In this document: positions 42,362 through 50,337 of the stretch, piece by piece
How positions within the stretch are numbered: position 1 is the stretch's first letter
How the letters are laid out: each line of letters opens with the position of its first letter
DNA from: Psychromonas ingrahamii 37
GTDB taxonomy: Bacteria > Pseudomonadota > Gammaproteobacteria > Enterobacterales > Psychromonadaceae
NCBI RefSeq assembly: GCF_000015285.1
Contig: NC_008709.1
Coordinates: 434,001-498,000, forward strand
Reading direction: 5' to 3'
Length of the DNA stretch: 64,000 nt
The notes under the pieces: model-generated
Told to the model about the DNA's origin: nothing
Seen by the model: the letters and a program-made list of their open reading frames with translations, nothing else
Databases searched by the model: none
Position numbers and translations under genes: made by a program

Positions 42362-43534
42362 ATGTCAGTAAAGAAAATGGTAGATCAAGATTTAGCAGGC
42401 AAACGCGTATTTATTCGTCAAGATCTTAATGTGCCAATTAAAAACGGTAAAGTTACATCTGATGCGCGTATCCGTGCTTCTATCCCAACAATTAAACTAG
42501 CGTTAGAAAAAGGCGCTAAATTAATGATCACATCTCACTTAGGTCGTCCCGTTGAAGGCGGTACTGCTGAAGAAAATGCCGCATTCTCTCTACAACCTGT
42601 GGTTGATTATTTAAATGAAGCGTTAGATGTGCCCGTCCGTTTAGTCACTGATTACTTAAATGGTCTGGAAGTAAACCCAGGTGAAGTCGTTGTTCTGGAA
42701 AACGTTCGTTTTAATAAAGGTGAAAAGAAAGATGAAGAAGGTCTTGCTAAGCAACTTGCTGCACTTTGTGATGTTTACGTAATGGATGCATTCGGTACGG
42801 CTCACCGTGCTCAAGCATCGACTCACGGCATTGCTAAATTTGCGCCTGTCGCATGCGCAGGCCCATTACTTGCCGCTGAGCTTGAAGCATTAGGTAAAGC
42901 AATGGACAATCCGGCTCGCCCGTTAGTAGCTATCGTGGGTGGTTCTAAAGTATCTACCAAGCTTACGGTACTTGAGTCTCTCTCTAAAATTGCTGACCAA
43001 CTTGTTGTTGGTGGTGGTATTGCTAATACCTTTATTGCAGCACAAGGCCATAATGTTGGTAAATCATTATATGAAGCCGACTTAGTTGAAACAGCTAAAA
43101 AACTAATGGTTGACTGTGCTATTCCTGTTGCGACAGATGTTGCTTGTGCTAAAGCCTTTGATGAAAACGCAGAAGCCGTTATTAAAAACGTGGCAGACGT
43201 GCAAGATGATGACATGATCTTCGATTTAGGTCCTGATTCAACAGCTGTATTAGCGGCTATCCTAAAAGATGCTAAAACTATTCTTTGGAATGGCCCGGTT
43301 GGGGTTTTTGAGTTTAAAAACTTTGAAGCGGGTACTGCTGGTATCGCAAAAGCGATTGCTGAATCCGATGCGTTCTCTGTTGCTGGTGGTGGTGATACAT
43401 TAGCTGCTATCGATAAATTTGGTATTACTGCAGATGTTTCTTACATCTCAACGGGCGGTGGTGCTTTCCTTGAATTTGTTGAAGGTAAAGTCTTACCCGC
43501 AGTGGCCATGCTAGAGTCACGTGCAAATGCTTAA
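42362..43534 (+). CDS. pgk: Phosphoglycerate kinase
   Basis: A 390-residue glycolytic enzyme that makes ATP from 1,3-bisphosphoglycerate. The N-terminal [11 protein letters not shown], the HLGRP loop, and the C-terminal GPVGVFE and [13 protein letters not shown] motifs are clear. The start MSVKKMVDQ at 42362 with AGAGGACTC in front is preferred to the in-frame ATG at 42347. fbaA follows after a terminator, as in the epd-pgk-fbaA order of relatives, but epd/gapB is absent. Confidence 0.97.
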   Translation: MSVKKMVDQDLAGKRVFIRQDLNVPIKNGKVTSDARIRASIPTIKLALEKGAKLMITSHLGRPVEGGTAEENAAFSLQPVVDYLNEALDVPVRLVTDYLNGLEVNPGEVVVLENVRFNKGEKKDEEGLAKQLAALCDVYVMDAFGTAHRAQASTHGIAKFAPVACAGPLLAAELEALGKAMDNPARPLVAIVGGSKVSTKLTVLESLSKIADQLVVGGGIANTFIAAQGHNVGKSLYEADLVETAKKLMVDCAIPVATDVACAKAFDENAEAVIKNVADVQDDDMIFDLGPDSTAVLAAILKDAKTILWNGPVGVFEFKNFEAGTAGIAKAIAESDAFSVAGGGDTLAAIDKFGITADVSYISTGGGAFLEFVEGKVLPAVAMLESRANA

Positions 43535-43544
43535 GAAAACAGTT

Positions 43545-43569
43545 AAAACGAGATAAATGCTCGTTTTTT
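43545..43569 (+). terminator. Terminator between pgk and fbaA
   Basis: AAAACGAG/CTCGTTTT stem with a 7-base loop and a T run, 10 bases after the pgk stop; fbaA therefore probably also has its own promoter. Confidence 0.85.
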
Positions 43570-43694
43570 CAATTCGATCTGATTTTTAATTTTATCCAAT
43601 TTCCATTTTCGTGCTTTTCATCACAAAATTGTGTAATATCAGCCGTGAAATTGAGCAAAATGTAATTTAACTCTAAATAAACAGGACTATCCTT

Positions 43695-44771
43695 ATGACT
43701 AAGATTTTAGACGTAGTAAAACCTGGTGTTCTCACTGGTGATGATTTACAAAAAGTATTTAAAGTTGCAAAAGAAAACAAATTTGCACTTCCAGCGGTAA
43801 ACGTTGTTGGCAGTGATTCAATCAATGCTGTACTTGAAGCTGCAGCTAAAGTTAAGGCACCCGTTGTAATCCAATTCTCTAATGGTGGTGCTGCATTTAA
43901 CGCAGGTAAAGGTCTTAAACTTCCTGGTCACGAAGCCGCTATTCTTGGTGCTGTTTCTGGTGCTAAACACGTTCACGCAATGGCTGAAGCTTATGGCGTT
44001 CCTGTTATTCTTCACACCGACCACGCTGCAAGGAAACTACTGCCTTGGATCGACGGACTACTAACTGCTTCTGAAGCGCATTTTGCAGAAACGGGTAAGC
44101 CTCTTTTCTCTTCACACATGATAGATCTTTCTGAAGAGCCTCTAGAAGAAAATATTGCAACTTGTGCTGAGTACCTAACGCGTATGTCTAAAATGGGCAT
44201 GACGTTAGAAATAGAACTAGGTTGTACTGGTGGTGAAGAAGACGGTGTTGATAACTCTGGTATGGATGACTCATTACTTTATACTCAACCCTCTGAAGTT
44301 GATTATGCCAATACTGAGCTTTCTAAAATCAGCCCTAACTTCACTATTGCGGCTTCTTTTGGTAACGTACACGGCGTATACAAGCCAGGTAATGTTAAAC
44401 TGACTCCAGCTATCCTACGTGAATCACAAGCATTTGTGTCAGAGAAGCACGGTCTTCCAACAAACAGCTTAAACTTCGTATTCCACGGTGGTTCTGGTTC
44501 ATCTGAAGCTGAAATTCAAGAGTCTATCGGTTACGGTGTTATCAAAATGAATATCGATACAGATACGCAGTGGGCATGTTGGGATGGCGTTCGTGGTTAT
44601 GAAGCTAAAAACCATGATTTCCTACAAGGCCAAATCGGTAACCCAACGGGTGAAGATGCTCCTAACAAGAAATACTATGATCCACGTGCATGGTTACGCG
44701 CTGCTCAAGAATCTATGGTTGCACGTCTTGAGAAAGCATTCTCAGATCTTAACGCAGTTGATGTACTATAA
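43695..44771 (+). CDS. fbaA: Class II fructose-bisphosphate aldolase
   Basis: A 358-residue zinc-dependent aldolase that splits fructose 1,6-bisphosphate. The zinc ligand motif HTDHAARK, ELGCTGGEEDGVDN, FHGGSGSSEAEI and MNIDTDTQWACWDGVR are visible. Length and motifs match the E. coli FbaA subclass rather than the shorter GatY/AgaY group. AACAGGACTATCCTT precedes ATG. Confidence 0.97.
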   Translation: MTKILDVVKPGVLTGDDLQKVFKVAKENKFALPAVNVVGSDSINAVLEAAAKVKAPVVIQFSNGGAAFNAGKGLKLPGHEAAILGAVSGAKHVHAMAEAYGVPVILHTDHAARKLLPWIDGLLTASEAHFAETGKPLFSSHMIDLSEEPLEENIATCAEYLTRMSKMGMTLEIELGCTGGEEDGVDNSGMDDSLLYTQPSEVDYANTELSKISPNFTIAASFGNVHGVYKPGNVKLTPAILRESQAFVSEKHGLPTNSLNFVFHGGSGSSEAEIQESIGYGVIKMNIDTDTQWACWDGVRGYEAKNHDFLQGQIGNPTGEDAPNKKYYDPRAWLRAAQESMVARLEKAFSDLNAVDVL

Positions 44772-44814
44772 TTTAACGGATTCAGTTACTAGTCAGTTGA
44801 ATATTTAAATTATC

Positions 44815-44843
44815 AAGCCAGCTTAATTGCTGGCTTTTTTTTT
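44815..44843 (+). terminator. Terminator of fbaA
   Basis: AAGCCAGC/GCTGGCTT stem with a TTAATT loop followed by nine T, 44 bases after the stop. Confidence 0.92.
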
Positions 44844-44920
44844 ACCCAAAATAACACCTCGATGCAACTAAATGATCCACGCCCTGTCCTAAACTCACCT
44901 GATCATTTTTAAGGATATTT

Positions 44921-45610
44921 ATGCGCTATTTTCTAACTACAATGCTGCTTATTGCAACTCTTCCCCTTTCAACTTTAGTAAATGCAGGCGCTTTACCCGA
45001 TGGCCCCCATGTTGCGGTCACCGGCAGTGCACAAATTGAAGTACAGCCAGATCAAGTGATGGTTCAGTTTCAAGCGACTTCCTTAGAGAAATCTGCCGTT
45101 TTAGCTAAGCAGAATGTTGATCAACAGGTTTCTGCACTTTTAGTTAATCTCAAAAGCGCCAGCTTTGATACTAATATACTGGAGAGAGGTCAGATTAACA
45201 CCAGAGAACAATACCAATATATAAAAGATCAACGTACCTTACAGGGGATTATCGCGACCCGTGATTTGAGTTATCTATTAACTGATCTTGATAAAGTTAA
45301 TCAATTTTTAGAACTTGTAGTAGCGGCAAATATTGAATCTATCGGGCAAATGCATTATGGCTTACAATCACCACAAGAGTGGCAATTAAAAGTTCGCCAA
45401 CTAGCCATTCAAGATTCCAAAGAGCAAGCGGAAAATTTAGCCTCAGCCTATCAAGCTAAGTTAGGGAAAATTTATGCTATTAATTATCAGCACAGTTATG
45501 TGCAGCCCCTTATGATGAGGGCAAAAAGTGAGCAGACAGATGAAAGCACCTATCAAGTGAATAAAATCAAAATAAGTGATCAGGTAGAGGCGGTATTTAC
45601 ACTTGAGTAA
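44921..45610 (+). CDS. SIMPL-domain (DUF541) periplasmic protein
   Basis: A 229-residue exported protein. Residues 1-22 form a signal peptide (…LSTLVNA). The remaining sequence is one SIMPL domain, starting VAVTGSAQIEVQPDQVMVQFQ and ending VEAVFTLE. Relatives such as E. coli YggE are linked to oxidative stress tolerance, but the mechanism is unknown. AAGGATATTT precedes ATG. Its stop codon directly abuts the stop of the convergent AdoMet decarboxylase gene with no bases between and no visible terminator. Confidence 0.85.
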   Translation: MRYFLTTMLLIATLPLSTLVNAGALPDGPHVAVTGSAQIEVQPDQVMVQFQATSLEKSAVLAKQNVDQQVSALLVNLKSASFDTNILERGQINTREQYQYIKDQRTLQGIIATRDLSYLLTDLDKVNQFLELVVAANIESIGQMHYGLQSPQEWQLKVRQLAIQDSKEQAENLASAYQAKLGKIYAINYQHSYVQPLMMRAKSEQTDESTYQVNKIKISDQVEAVFTLE

Positions 45611-46441
45611 TTAAGGATTCCGCATTGCCGAAGAGACGGTTATTTTTAAGCCTTGATCCGAATCATCAATAAAAGACATTAAGTTACTTTTTTGTGGTCG
45701 AAACAGGGCATGCAGATGCTCGTTAAAGGGCTGCATGACCTGCGCCTCAAAGCTGCTTTCCACACTCAAATAGGTGCTTAATTTTTCCGGCGTAATATGG
45801 AGTGTTAAGTACTGATCTCCTGCAAGCGCATTTAATGAATAACCCTTTGGACTAAAAGTAAATTGGTCTATTCGCAGGCAGGGGAAAAACCCTAATACCG
45901 CTAATCTTGAGGCAATCAACTGCTGACTGGCAGAGCCTGATTGTAACGAACAGGAAAAATCGCCACACAAACCATGCAGCATTAATATTTGTTTCGTCTT
46001 TACAGCTCCTGTAGGCGTTTCTCCGAATAAAAAAAGGTCACCGCGGTAATTTCCATGCCAATGTTTTGTTTTCCCCTGTAGATGCGTTTTTAATAGCACA
46101 GTATCCTGTGAAAAACTGCTTTTTTGTAGTTCAGGTAAATGGGCTTGATGGCGATGAAATAATAAAGATTGAATAACTCGTTTATCGAATTGCTTTTGAA
46201 AGAATTGTGCTGCTTTTACAAGGTGAGTATTACCACAGGTGATCAGTAATAATTTATTATGCCAAACGAATAAACTCGACTCAGATAAAAGGTAGGCTTT
46301 AAGCTGGCTATTCTCTATTTTTGAAATAATGAAAGCATCTGCCTGCTCGACCATTTGCTGCCAAAAAGAATCGGGAAGTTGTAACAGATTCATTTCTGTT
46401 GTAATAATCTCTAAACGTTTTTCAGTCCCTTCATAAAACAT
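45611..46441 (-). CDS. speD: Eukaryotic-type S-adenosylmethionine decarboxylase proenzyme
   Basis: This 276-residue protein has the layout of the eukaryotic (SAM_decarbox) family rather than the bacterial SpeD families. FYEGTEKRLE (2-11) matches human FFEGTEKLLE, with catalytic Glu4 and Glu7. LLSESSLFV (51-59) is the self-cleavage site: chain break between Glu54 and Ser55 would make the pyruvoyl group. Cys69 (ITCGNT) corresponds to human Cys82. GYSLNAL (200-206) gives Ser202, and LTLHITPE (212-219) gives His215, the two processing residues. It produces decarboxylated AdoMet for spermidine-type polyamines. It is shorter than animal enzymes (about 334). No aminopropyltransferase gene is adjacent. 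The symbol marks function; it is not an orthologue of E. coli speD. Confidence 0.85.
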   Translation of the reverse strand: MFYEGTEKRLEIITTEMNLLQLPDSFWQQMVEQADAFIISKIENSQLKAYLLSESSLFVWHNKLLLITCGNTHLVKAAQFFQKQFDKRVIQSLLFHRHQAHLPELQKSSFSQDTVLLKTHLQGKTKHWHGNYRGDLFLFGETPTGAVKTKQILMLHGLCGDFSCSLQSGSASQQLIASRLAVLGFFPCLRIDQFTFSPKGYSLNALAGDQYLTLHITPEKLSTYLSVESSFEAQVMQPFNEHLHALFRPQKSNLMSFIDDSDQGLKITVSSAMRNP

Positions 46442-46619
46442 TTAATTAAGCCTTTCCCTTATTAACCAAGCCCAGATTGAGGGTAATATTGACGCTTTAG
46501 TTTATAACAAAGCACCCCCAAGATACAGATACCTTGATAATGCAGCCGCGAAGATCATATTATTAATTCCTGGCTTTAATACTGCCAAATATAAATGCGC
46601 TATTTGACTTTCTATACGC

Positions 46620-47019
46620 GATTTTTTTAATCAATATTTGAATACAAAAAATCCTCGATAAATTTCTTTAGCGAGACTTGAATGATGGTGTGGGCTATTG
46701 ATCGAAAGCTGAACCACGGAGACGATTATTTTTAATCAATTTCCAGATACAAAAAAAACTCGATAAATTTCTTTACCAAGGCTTGAATGATAGTGCTTCG
46801 TCTTCGGGCTTTGAGCATAAGCTGGACCATGGAGACGATTATTTTTAATCAATTTCCAGATACAAAAAGGCCCTTAAAGTTTTCACTTTAAGGGCCTGGA
46901 TGATGATGCTTCGTCTTCGGGCTTTGAGCATAAGCTGGACCACGGAGACTATTATTTTTAATCAATATTCAGATACAAAAAAGCCTTGCTAAATTTCTTT
47001 ACCAAGGCTTAGATGATGA
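46620..47019 (-). repeat. Decayed tandem copies of tRNA-Phe plus terminator behind the tRNA cluster
   Basis: A unit of about 113 bp is repeated with anchor points at 46620, 46724, 46837 and 46950. Each unit pairs a terminator-like hairpin with a degenerate stretch (GCTTCGTCTTCGGGCTTTGA.. to ..GATTATTTTTAATCAAT). That stretch aligns with the acceptor, T-arm and anticodon stem of the intact tRNA-Phe at 47020. D-arm and 5' acceptor are missing. The unit next to the tRNA keeps a good terminator (AAGCCTTG..CAAGGCTT plus T run on the minus strand, 46979-47011); the second has AGGCCCTTAAAGT paired to its complement. Confidence 0.8.
46979..47011 (-). terminator. Terminator of the tRNA operon
   Basis: On the minus strand AAGCCTTGGTAAAG..TTTAGCAAGGCTTTTTT forms an 8-bp GC-containing stem followed by six T, nine bases after the end of the last tRNA-Phe. 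Confidence 0.82.
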
Positions 47020-47095
47020 TGGTGCTTCGTCTCGGAATTGAACCAAGGACACGAGGATTTTCAATCCTCTGCTCTACCGACTGAGCTAACGAAGC
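47020..47095 (-). tRNA. tRNA-Phe (GAA)
   Basis: 76 nt with encoded CCA. Acceptor GCTTCGT/ACGAAGC, D-arm GCTC..GAGC, anticodon arm GAGGA-TTGAAAA-TCCTC with anticodon GAA, T-arm CTTGG-TTCAATT-CCGAG. Identical in all visible parts to the tRNA at 47307. Confidence 0.97.
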
Positions 47096-47149
47096 AAAAC
47101 TTTTCTTGTTTTTTAAAACAAGCTTCTTTAAAAATAAAGAAGGTATTAA

Positions 47150-47225
<76 letters not shown>

Positions 47226-47306
47226 ACACGAAAACGTGTGCATTTGCACCGAGGTTATCAACCTCATTTACCGATTGGAAATGAATCTTTTCAGTAAACT
47301 ATAATA

Positions 47307-47382
47307 TGGTGCTTCGTCTCGGAATTGAACCAAGGACACGAGGATTTTCAATCCTCTGCTCTACCGACTGAGCTAACGAAGC
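47307..47382 (-). tRNA. tRNA-Phe (GAA)
   Basis: 76 nt with encoded CCA; same sequence as the tRNA at 47020, anticodon GAA. First gene of the tRNA transcript, 12 bases downstream of a strong stable-RNA promoter. Confidence 0.97.
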
Positions 47383-47394
47383 GGAACGAGGCGT

Positions 47395-47423
47395 ATTAAA
47401 TAGATTTTAGTCTCGGTCGTCAA
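47395..47423 (-). promoter_or_regulatory. Promoter of the tRNA-Phe/Thr/Phe operon
   Basis: On the minus strand TTGACG, a 17-base spacer and TTTAAT form a good sigma-70 promoter, followed by the GC-rich ACGCCTCG discriminator that is typical of stringently controlled stable RNA genes. Confidence 0.75.
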
Positions 47424-47570
47424 CACCTTTCTACATATTTACTTGGTTTTTCTGCTGTTCGCTCACCCTTTGAACATTATCCGCTTTATTTGTGAACATT
47501 GTTGCGATTAAGATTAAAAATAATAACATCAGCGTTAATCTTAATCTGCGGGGTGGCCAACATCTTGATA

Positions 47571-47840
47571 CTATTTTTCCGGCGTATATCCTTCGATATC
47601 TACTTCTTTATTTTCAAAAAGATAACCAATCATTGCATCTTCAATAATTTTTCTGTCTTCAGCGTTCATTAACTTTAATTTTTTTTCATTAATTAACATT
47701 GTTTGTTTCTTTTGCCATTCTGACCAGGCTTCCTGGCTAATATTGTCAAAGATACGTTTACCCAAAGCGCCTGGAATTAATTGAAAGGCTAAACCAGGGG
47801 CTTCTTTTTTTAAATAACTGCAAAATACGGTTCTAGTCAT
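47571..47840 (-). CDS. yggX: Fe(2+)-trafficking protein YggX
   Basis: An 89-residue protein ([17 protein letters not shown] start; Cys7 conserved; ends [11 protein letters not shown]). YggX protects iron-sulfur clusters and limits oxidative damage in enterics. It overlaps mutY by 8 bases, the arrangement found across gammaproteobacteria, which ties it to MutY, itself an iron-sulfur protein. Confidence 0.95.
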
Positions 47841-48909
47841 CTATCTTCTCCTTTGAGAGGTTTTTGTTAACAGCGGTTATAATTTTTGTTGTTGCTGCTG
47901 CTAACCCAATTTTTTGTGGGTGGTGTAAGTTATACCAAAGAGTGTCATTTTCTTCCATTACTTGTTTTGTGTCTATGATCGAAACGTCAATTTTTAGCGG
48001 GGTTATATCAAAATGAAAATGGCTAAAAGTATGACGAAATGCGGGTAACAGGGTGCTGTTAAACTGTTCAATGCCCTGTGCTTGAATAGCTGCCAGACAT
48101 AATGCTTCACTTTCATATTCGGGAAAACACCATAATCCACCCCAGATACCTACCGGTGGACGTTTTTTTAAGTGCAGTGTTTTACCGTCTTTGCACAGTA
48201 CCAGCATCACAGCTGTTTTTATTGGAATCTTCTTTTTAGCTTTGGGTGTCGGGTAAGCTTTCACTGTCCCGTCAGCAAGCGCTAAACAATCGTCCTGAAC
48301 AGGGCACTCTACACAATTTGCTTTACTGCGCGTGCAAACCATTGCCCCCATATCCATCATGGCCTGATTAAATATGTTGGTCTGTTTTGCCGGTGTTAGT
48401 TTTTCAGCAAGTTGCCATAGGGTATTTTCAACGGACTTTCCACCTGTCCAGCCTTCAATAGTTTGATGGCGAGTGAGGACACGTTTGACGTTACCATCTA
48501 AAATAGCAAAGTTTTGATTCAAGGTCAGAGATAAAATAGCCCCTGCAGTGGATCGTCCAATCCCGGGTAAATCCAGCACTTGTTGAAACTCTTCCGGAAA
48601 ATCCCCTGCATAATTATCACGAATAAATTGCGCACTTTTATGTAAATTACGCGCTCTGGCGTAGTAGCCGAGTCCAGTCCAGTGATGCAATACTTCATCT
48701 AAAGGCGCATTGGCAAGGTATGAGATAGTTGGAAAAGCACGCATAAACTTATTAAAATAGGGGATCACAGTGGCAACTTGTGTTTGTTGCAGCATGACTT
48801 CGCTCACCCATGTTCGATAAAGACTTTTATCCTGTTGCCAGGGTAATGTTTTACGGCCAAATTTTTGATGCCATGCGATGATGCGTTGACTAAAATCTTC
48901 GTGATTCAC
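47833..48909 (-). CDS. mutY: A/G-specific adenine DNA glycosylase MutY
   Basis: A 358-residue base excision repair glycosylase that removes A mispaired with 8-oxoguanine or G. The helix-hairpin-helix [13 protein letters not shown] with the following catalytic Asp (NFAILDGNV), the [4Fe-4S] motif C-x6-C-x2-C-x5-C ([17 protein letters not shown]) and the C-terminal NUDIX-like 8-oxoG recognition domain ([20 protein letters not shown]) are all present. Confidence 0.97.
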
Positions 48910-49038
48910 TACAAACTCTTTTATATTTTGAGAACTTTTTTAGGAGCGTTGAGCATAACAGAGTTACGTTAAAAATATAACGCCACAAATATTAGGTGCT
49001 TATTTGGAAGGAGATAAAGTCGATCCATTATTAAATAT

Positions 49039-49059
49039 TATTGGTATAATGGGCCAATA
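49039..49059 (+). promoter_or_regulatory. Extended -10 promoter element before trmB
   Basis: TGGTATAAT (49042-49050) is a good extended -10 box 38 bases before the start. It lies inside an inverted repeat TATTGG/CCAATA that could bind a regulator. No good -35. Confidence 0.5.
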
Positions 49060-49087
49060 TAAATGATCCCGTGATAAAGGTATAAAA

Positions 49088-49819
49088 ATGACTGACCAAG
49101 AACACTCAGCAAGTGAAGAAAATGCTGATTCCGTTGAAAAGCATAAATATATGCGTAAAATTCGTTCATTCGTAAAACGTGAAGGACGAATGACCAACCG
49201 TCAGCAGACGGCAATAGATACCCTTTGGGATACTATGGGGATTGATTTTGAAGAAAAATTAATTGATTTTAATGCCTTATTTGGACGTCAGGCGCCGATT
49301 GTATTAGAAATCGGTTTTGGTATGGGTAAGTCATTAATTGAAATGGCGAAAAACGCGCCAGAAAAGAACTTTATTGGTATTGAAGTACACGGGCCCGGTG
49401 TGGGTGCTTGCCTTGCGGATGCAGGAGAAGCTGGCGTGACTAATTTGCGTGTGATTAACCATGATGCGGTTGAGGTCTTAGATAAAATGATCCCCGATAA
49501 CAGTTTGGCAGTATTCCAACTTTATTTCCCGGATCCATGGCATAAAGCGCGTCATCATAAACGTCGGATTGTCCAACCTCATTTTATTGAAAATATGCGT
49601 CATAAGCTTGCGATCGGCGGTGTGATTCATATGGCGACTGACTGGGAAAATTATGCCGAGCATATGTTAGCCGTATTACAGGCGTCACCAGACTTTAAAA
49701 ACACCAGTGAGAGCGATTATGCACCCCGCCCGGAATGGCGTCCGTTAACCAAATTTGAAAATCGTGGTAATAACCTCGGTCATGGCGTGTGGGATCTGTT
49801 ATTTGAGCGTATTAGTTAA
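49088..49819 (+). CDS. trmB: tRNA (guanine-N7-)-methyltransferase TrmB
   Basis: A 243-residue SAM-dependent enzyme that forms m7G46 in tRNA variable loops. The SAM motif [14 protein letters not shown], then [10 protein letters not shown], the catalytic [15 protein letters not shown] and the final GVWDLLFER are typical. It is divergent from mutY, as in many relatives. Confidence 0.96.
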   Translation: MTDQEHSASEENADSVEKHKYMRKIRSFVKREGRMTNRQQTAIDTLWDTMGIDFEEKLIDFNALFGRQAPIVLEIGFGMGKSLIEMAKNAPEKNFIGIEVHGPGVGACLADAGEAGVTNLRVINHDAVEVLDKMIPDNSLAVFQLYFPDPWHKARHHKRRIVQPHFIENMRHKLAIGGVIHMATDWENYAEHMLAVLQASPDFKNTSESDYAPRPEWRPLTKFENRGNNLGHGVWDLLFERIS

Positions 49820-49893
49820 TTCTCTAAGTTAACAATTGTTGATCACGGTCATTCTAGTTGGAAACCGGCACTGAAGTTGGAAACTCTAATAGT

Positions 49894-49926
49894 AAAAAAG
49901 CGAACTTTTTTAAGTTCGCTTTTTTG
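49894..49926 (+). terminator. Terminator of trmB
   Basis: AAAAAAGCGAAC/GTTCGCTTTTTT, 12-bp stem with poly-A and poly-T flanks, about 75 bases after the stop. Bidirectional form. Confidence 0.92.
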
Positions 49927-50337
49927 ATCTGACAATAAAATACCCTGGATAGTGAGGTCTTAGTAGTGCCCGATAGTATTAAGCAATTACAGTCCGCTTG
50001 GGAGCTTTCGAGTGTGATAGGCAACACCTCTGAATCTGGAAAAGCATGCATGGGAATTTACTAGCTAAGGCGTTGAGGGTGACAAAGCGCCCTAGAAAAA
50101 TTTACAGCCATACACAAAAAAGGCTACCATCTGGTAGCCTCTAAAAATGCATATAACGGGTGTTATATTAAAACATCTTCTATTTATTTAGTAGGCACAT
50201 AGACAAAATAATATGATTATCAGCCCTTATAATCATGAATAGCTATACATACTCTCTACACATAAATTATAAGTTTTTGATGGAAAAATGCTATAGAATA
50301 ATTGCAACCAATATAGAAAGCACAGGAAACTTAATTA
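49927..50337. other. Gene-free stretch between trmB and the TerD-nuclease gene
   Basis: No gene can be supported. A 41-codon plus-strand frame (49947-50061; …VVPDSIKQLQSAWELSS…) reads like protein but has no good start and is unrecognised. A hairpin AGGCTACC/GGTAGCCT at 50121-50140 is followed on the minus strand by six T, so it is a terminator for leftward transcription, yet no leftward gene is seen upstream of it. The last 180 bases are AT-rich. Confidence 0.5.
50119..50140 (-). terminator. Orphan leftward terminator
   Basis: AGGCTACC-ATCT-GGTAGCCT; on the minus strand it is followed by TTTTTTGTG. There is no annotated leftward gene between it and 50338, so it could end a small RNA or be left over from a lost gene. 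Confidence 0.5.

Noticed and set aside
42823..43215. 130-residue frame antisense to pgk and other long antisense frames (9542-10003, 12229-12609, 58665-59045)
   Set aside because: Shadows of strongly conserved genes on the other strand; Ser/Thr/Ala-rich composition is typical of such shadows.
46620..47019. CRISPR array
   Set aside because: The repeats are 113 bp, contain tRNA-Phe fragments and terminators, and lack a constant repeat with unique spacers; no cas genes are present.
49854..50051. 65-residue minus-strand frame behind trmB
   Set aside because: It reads through the trmB terminator hairpin; the plus-strand frame in the same place is more protein-like but also unsupported.
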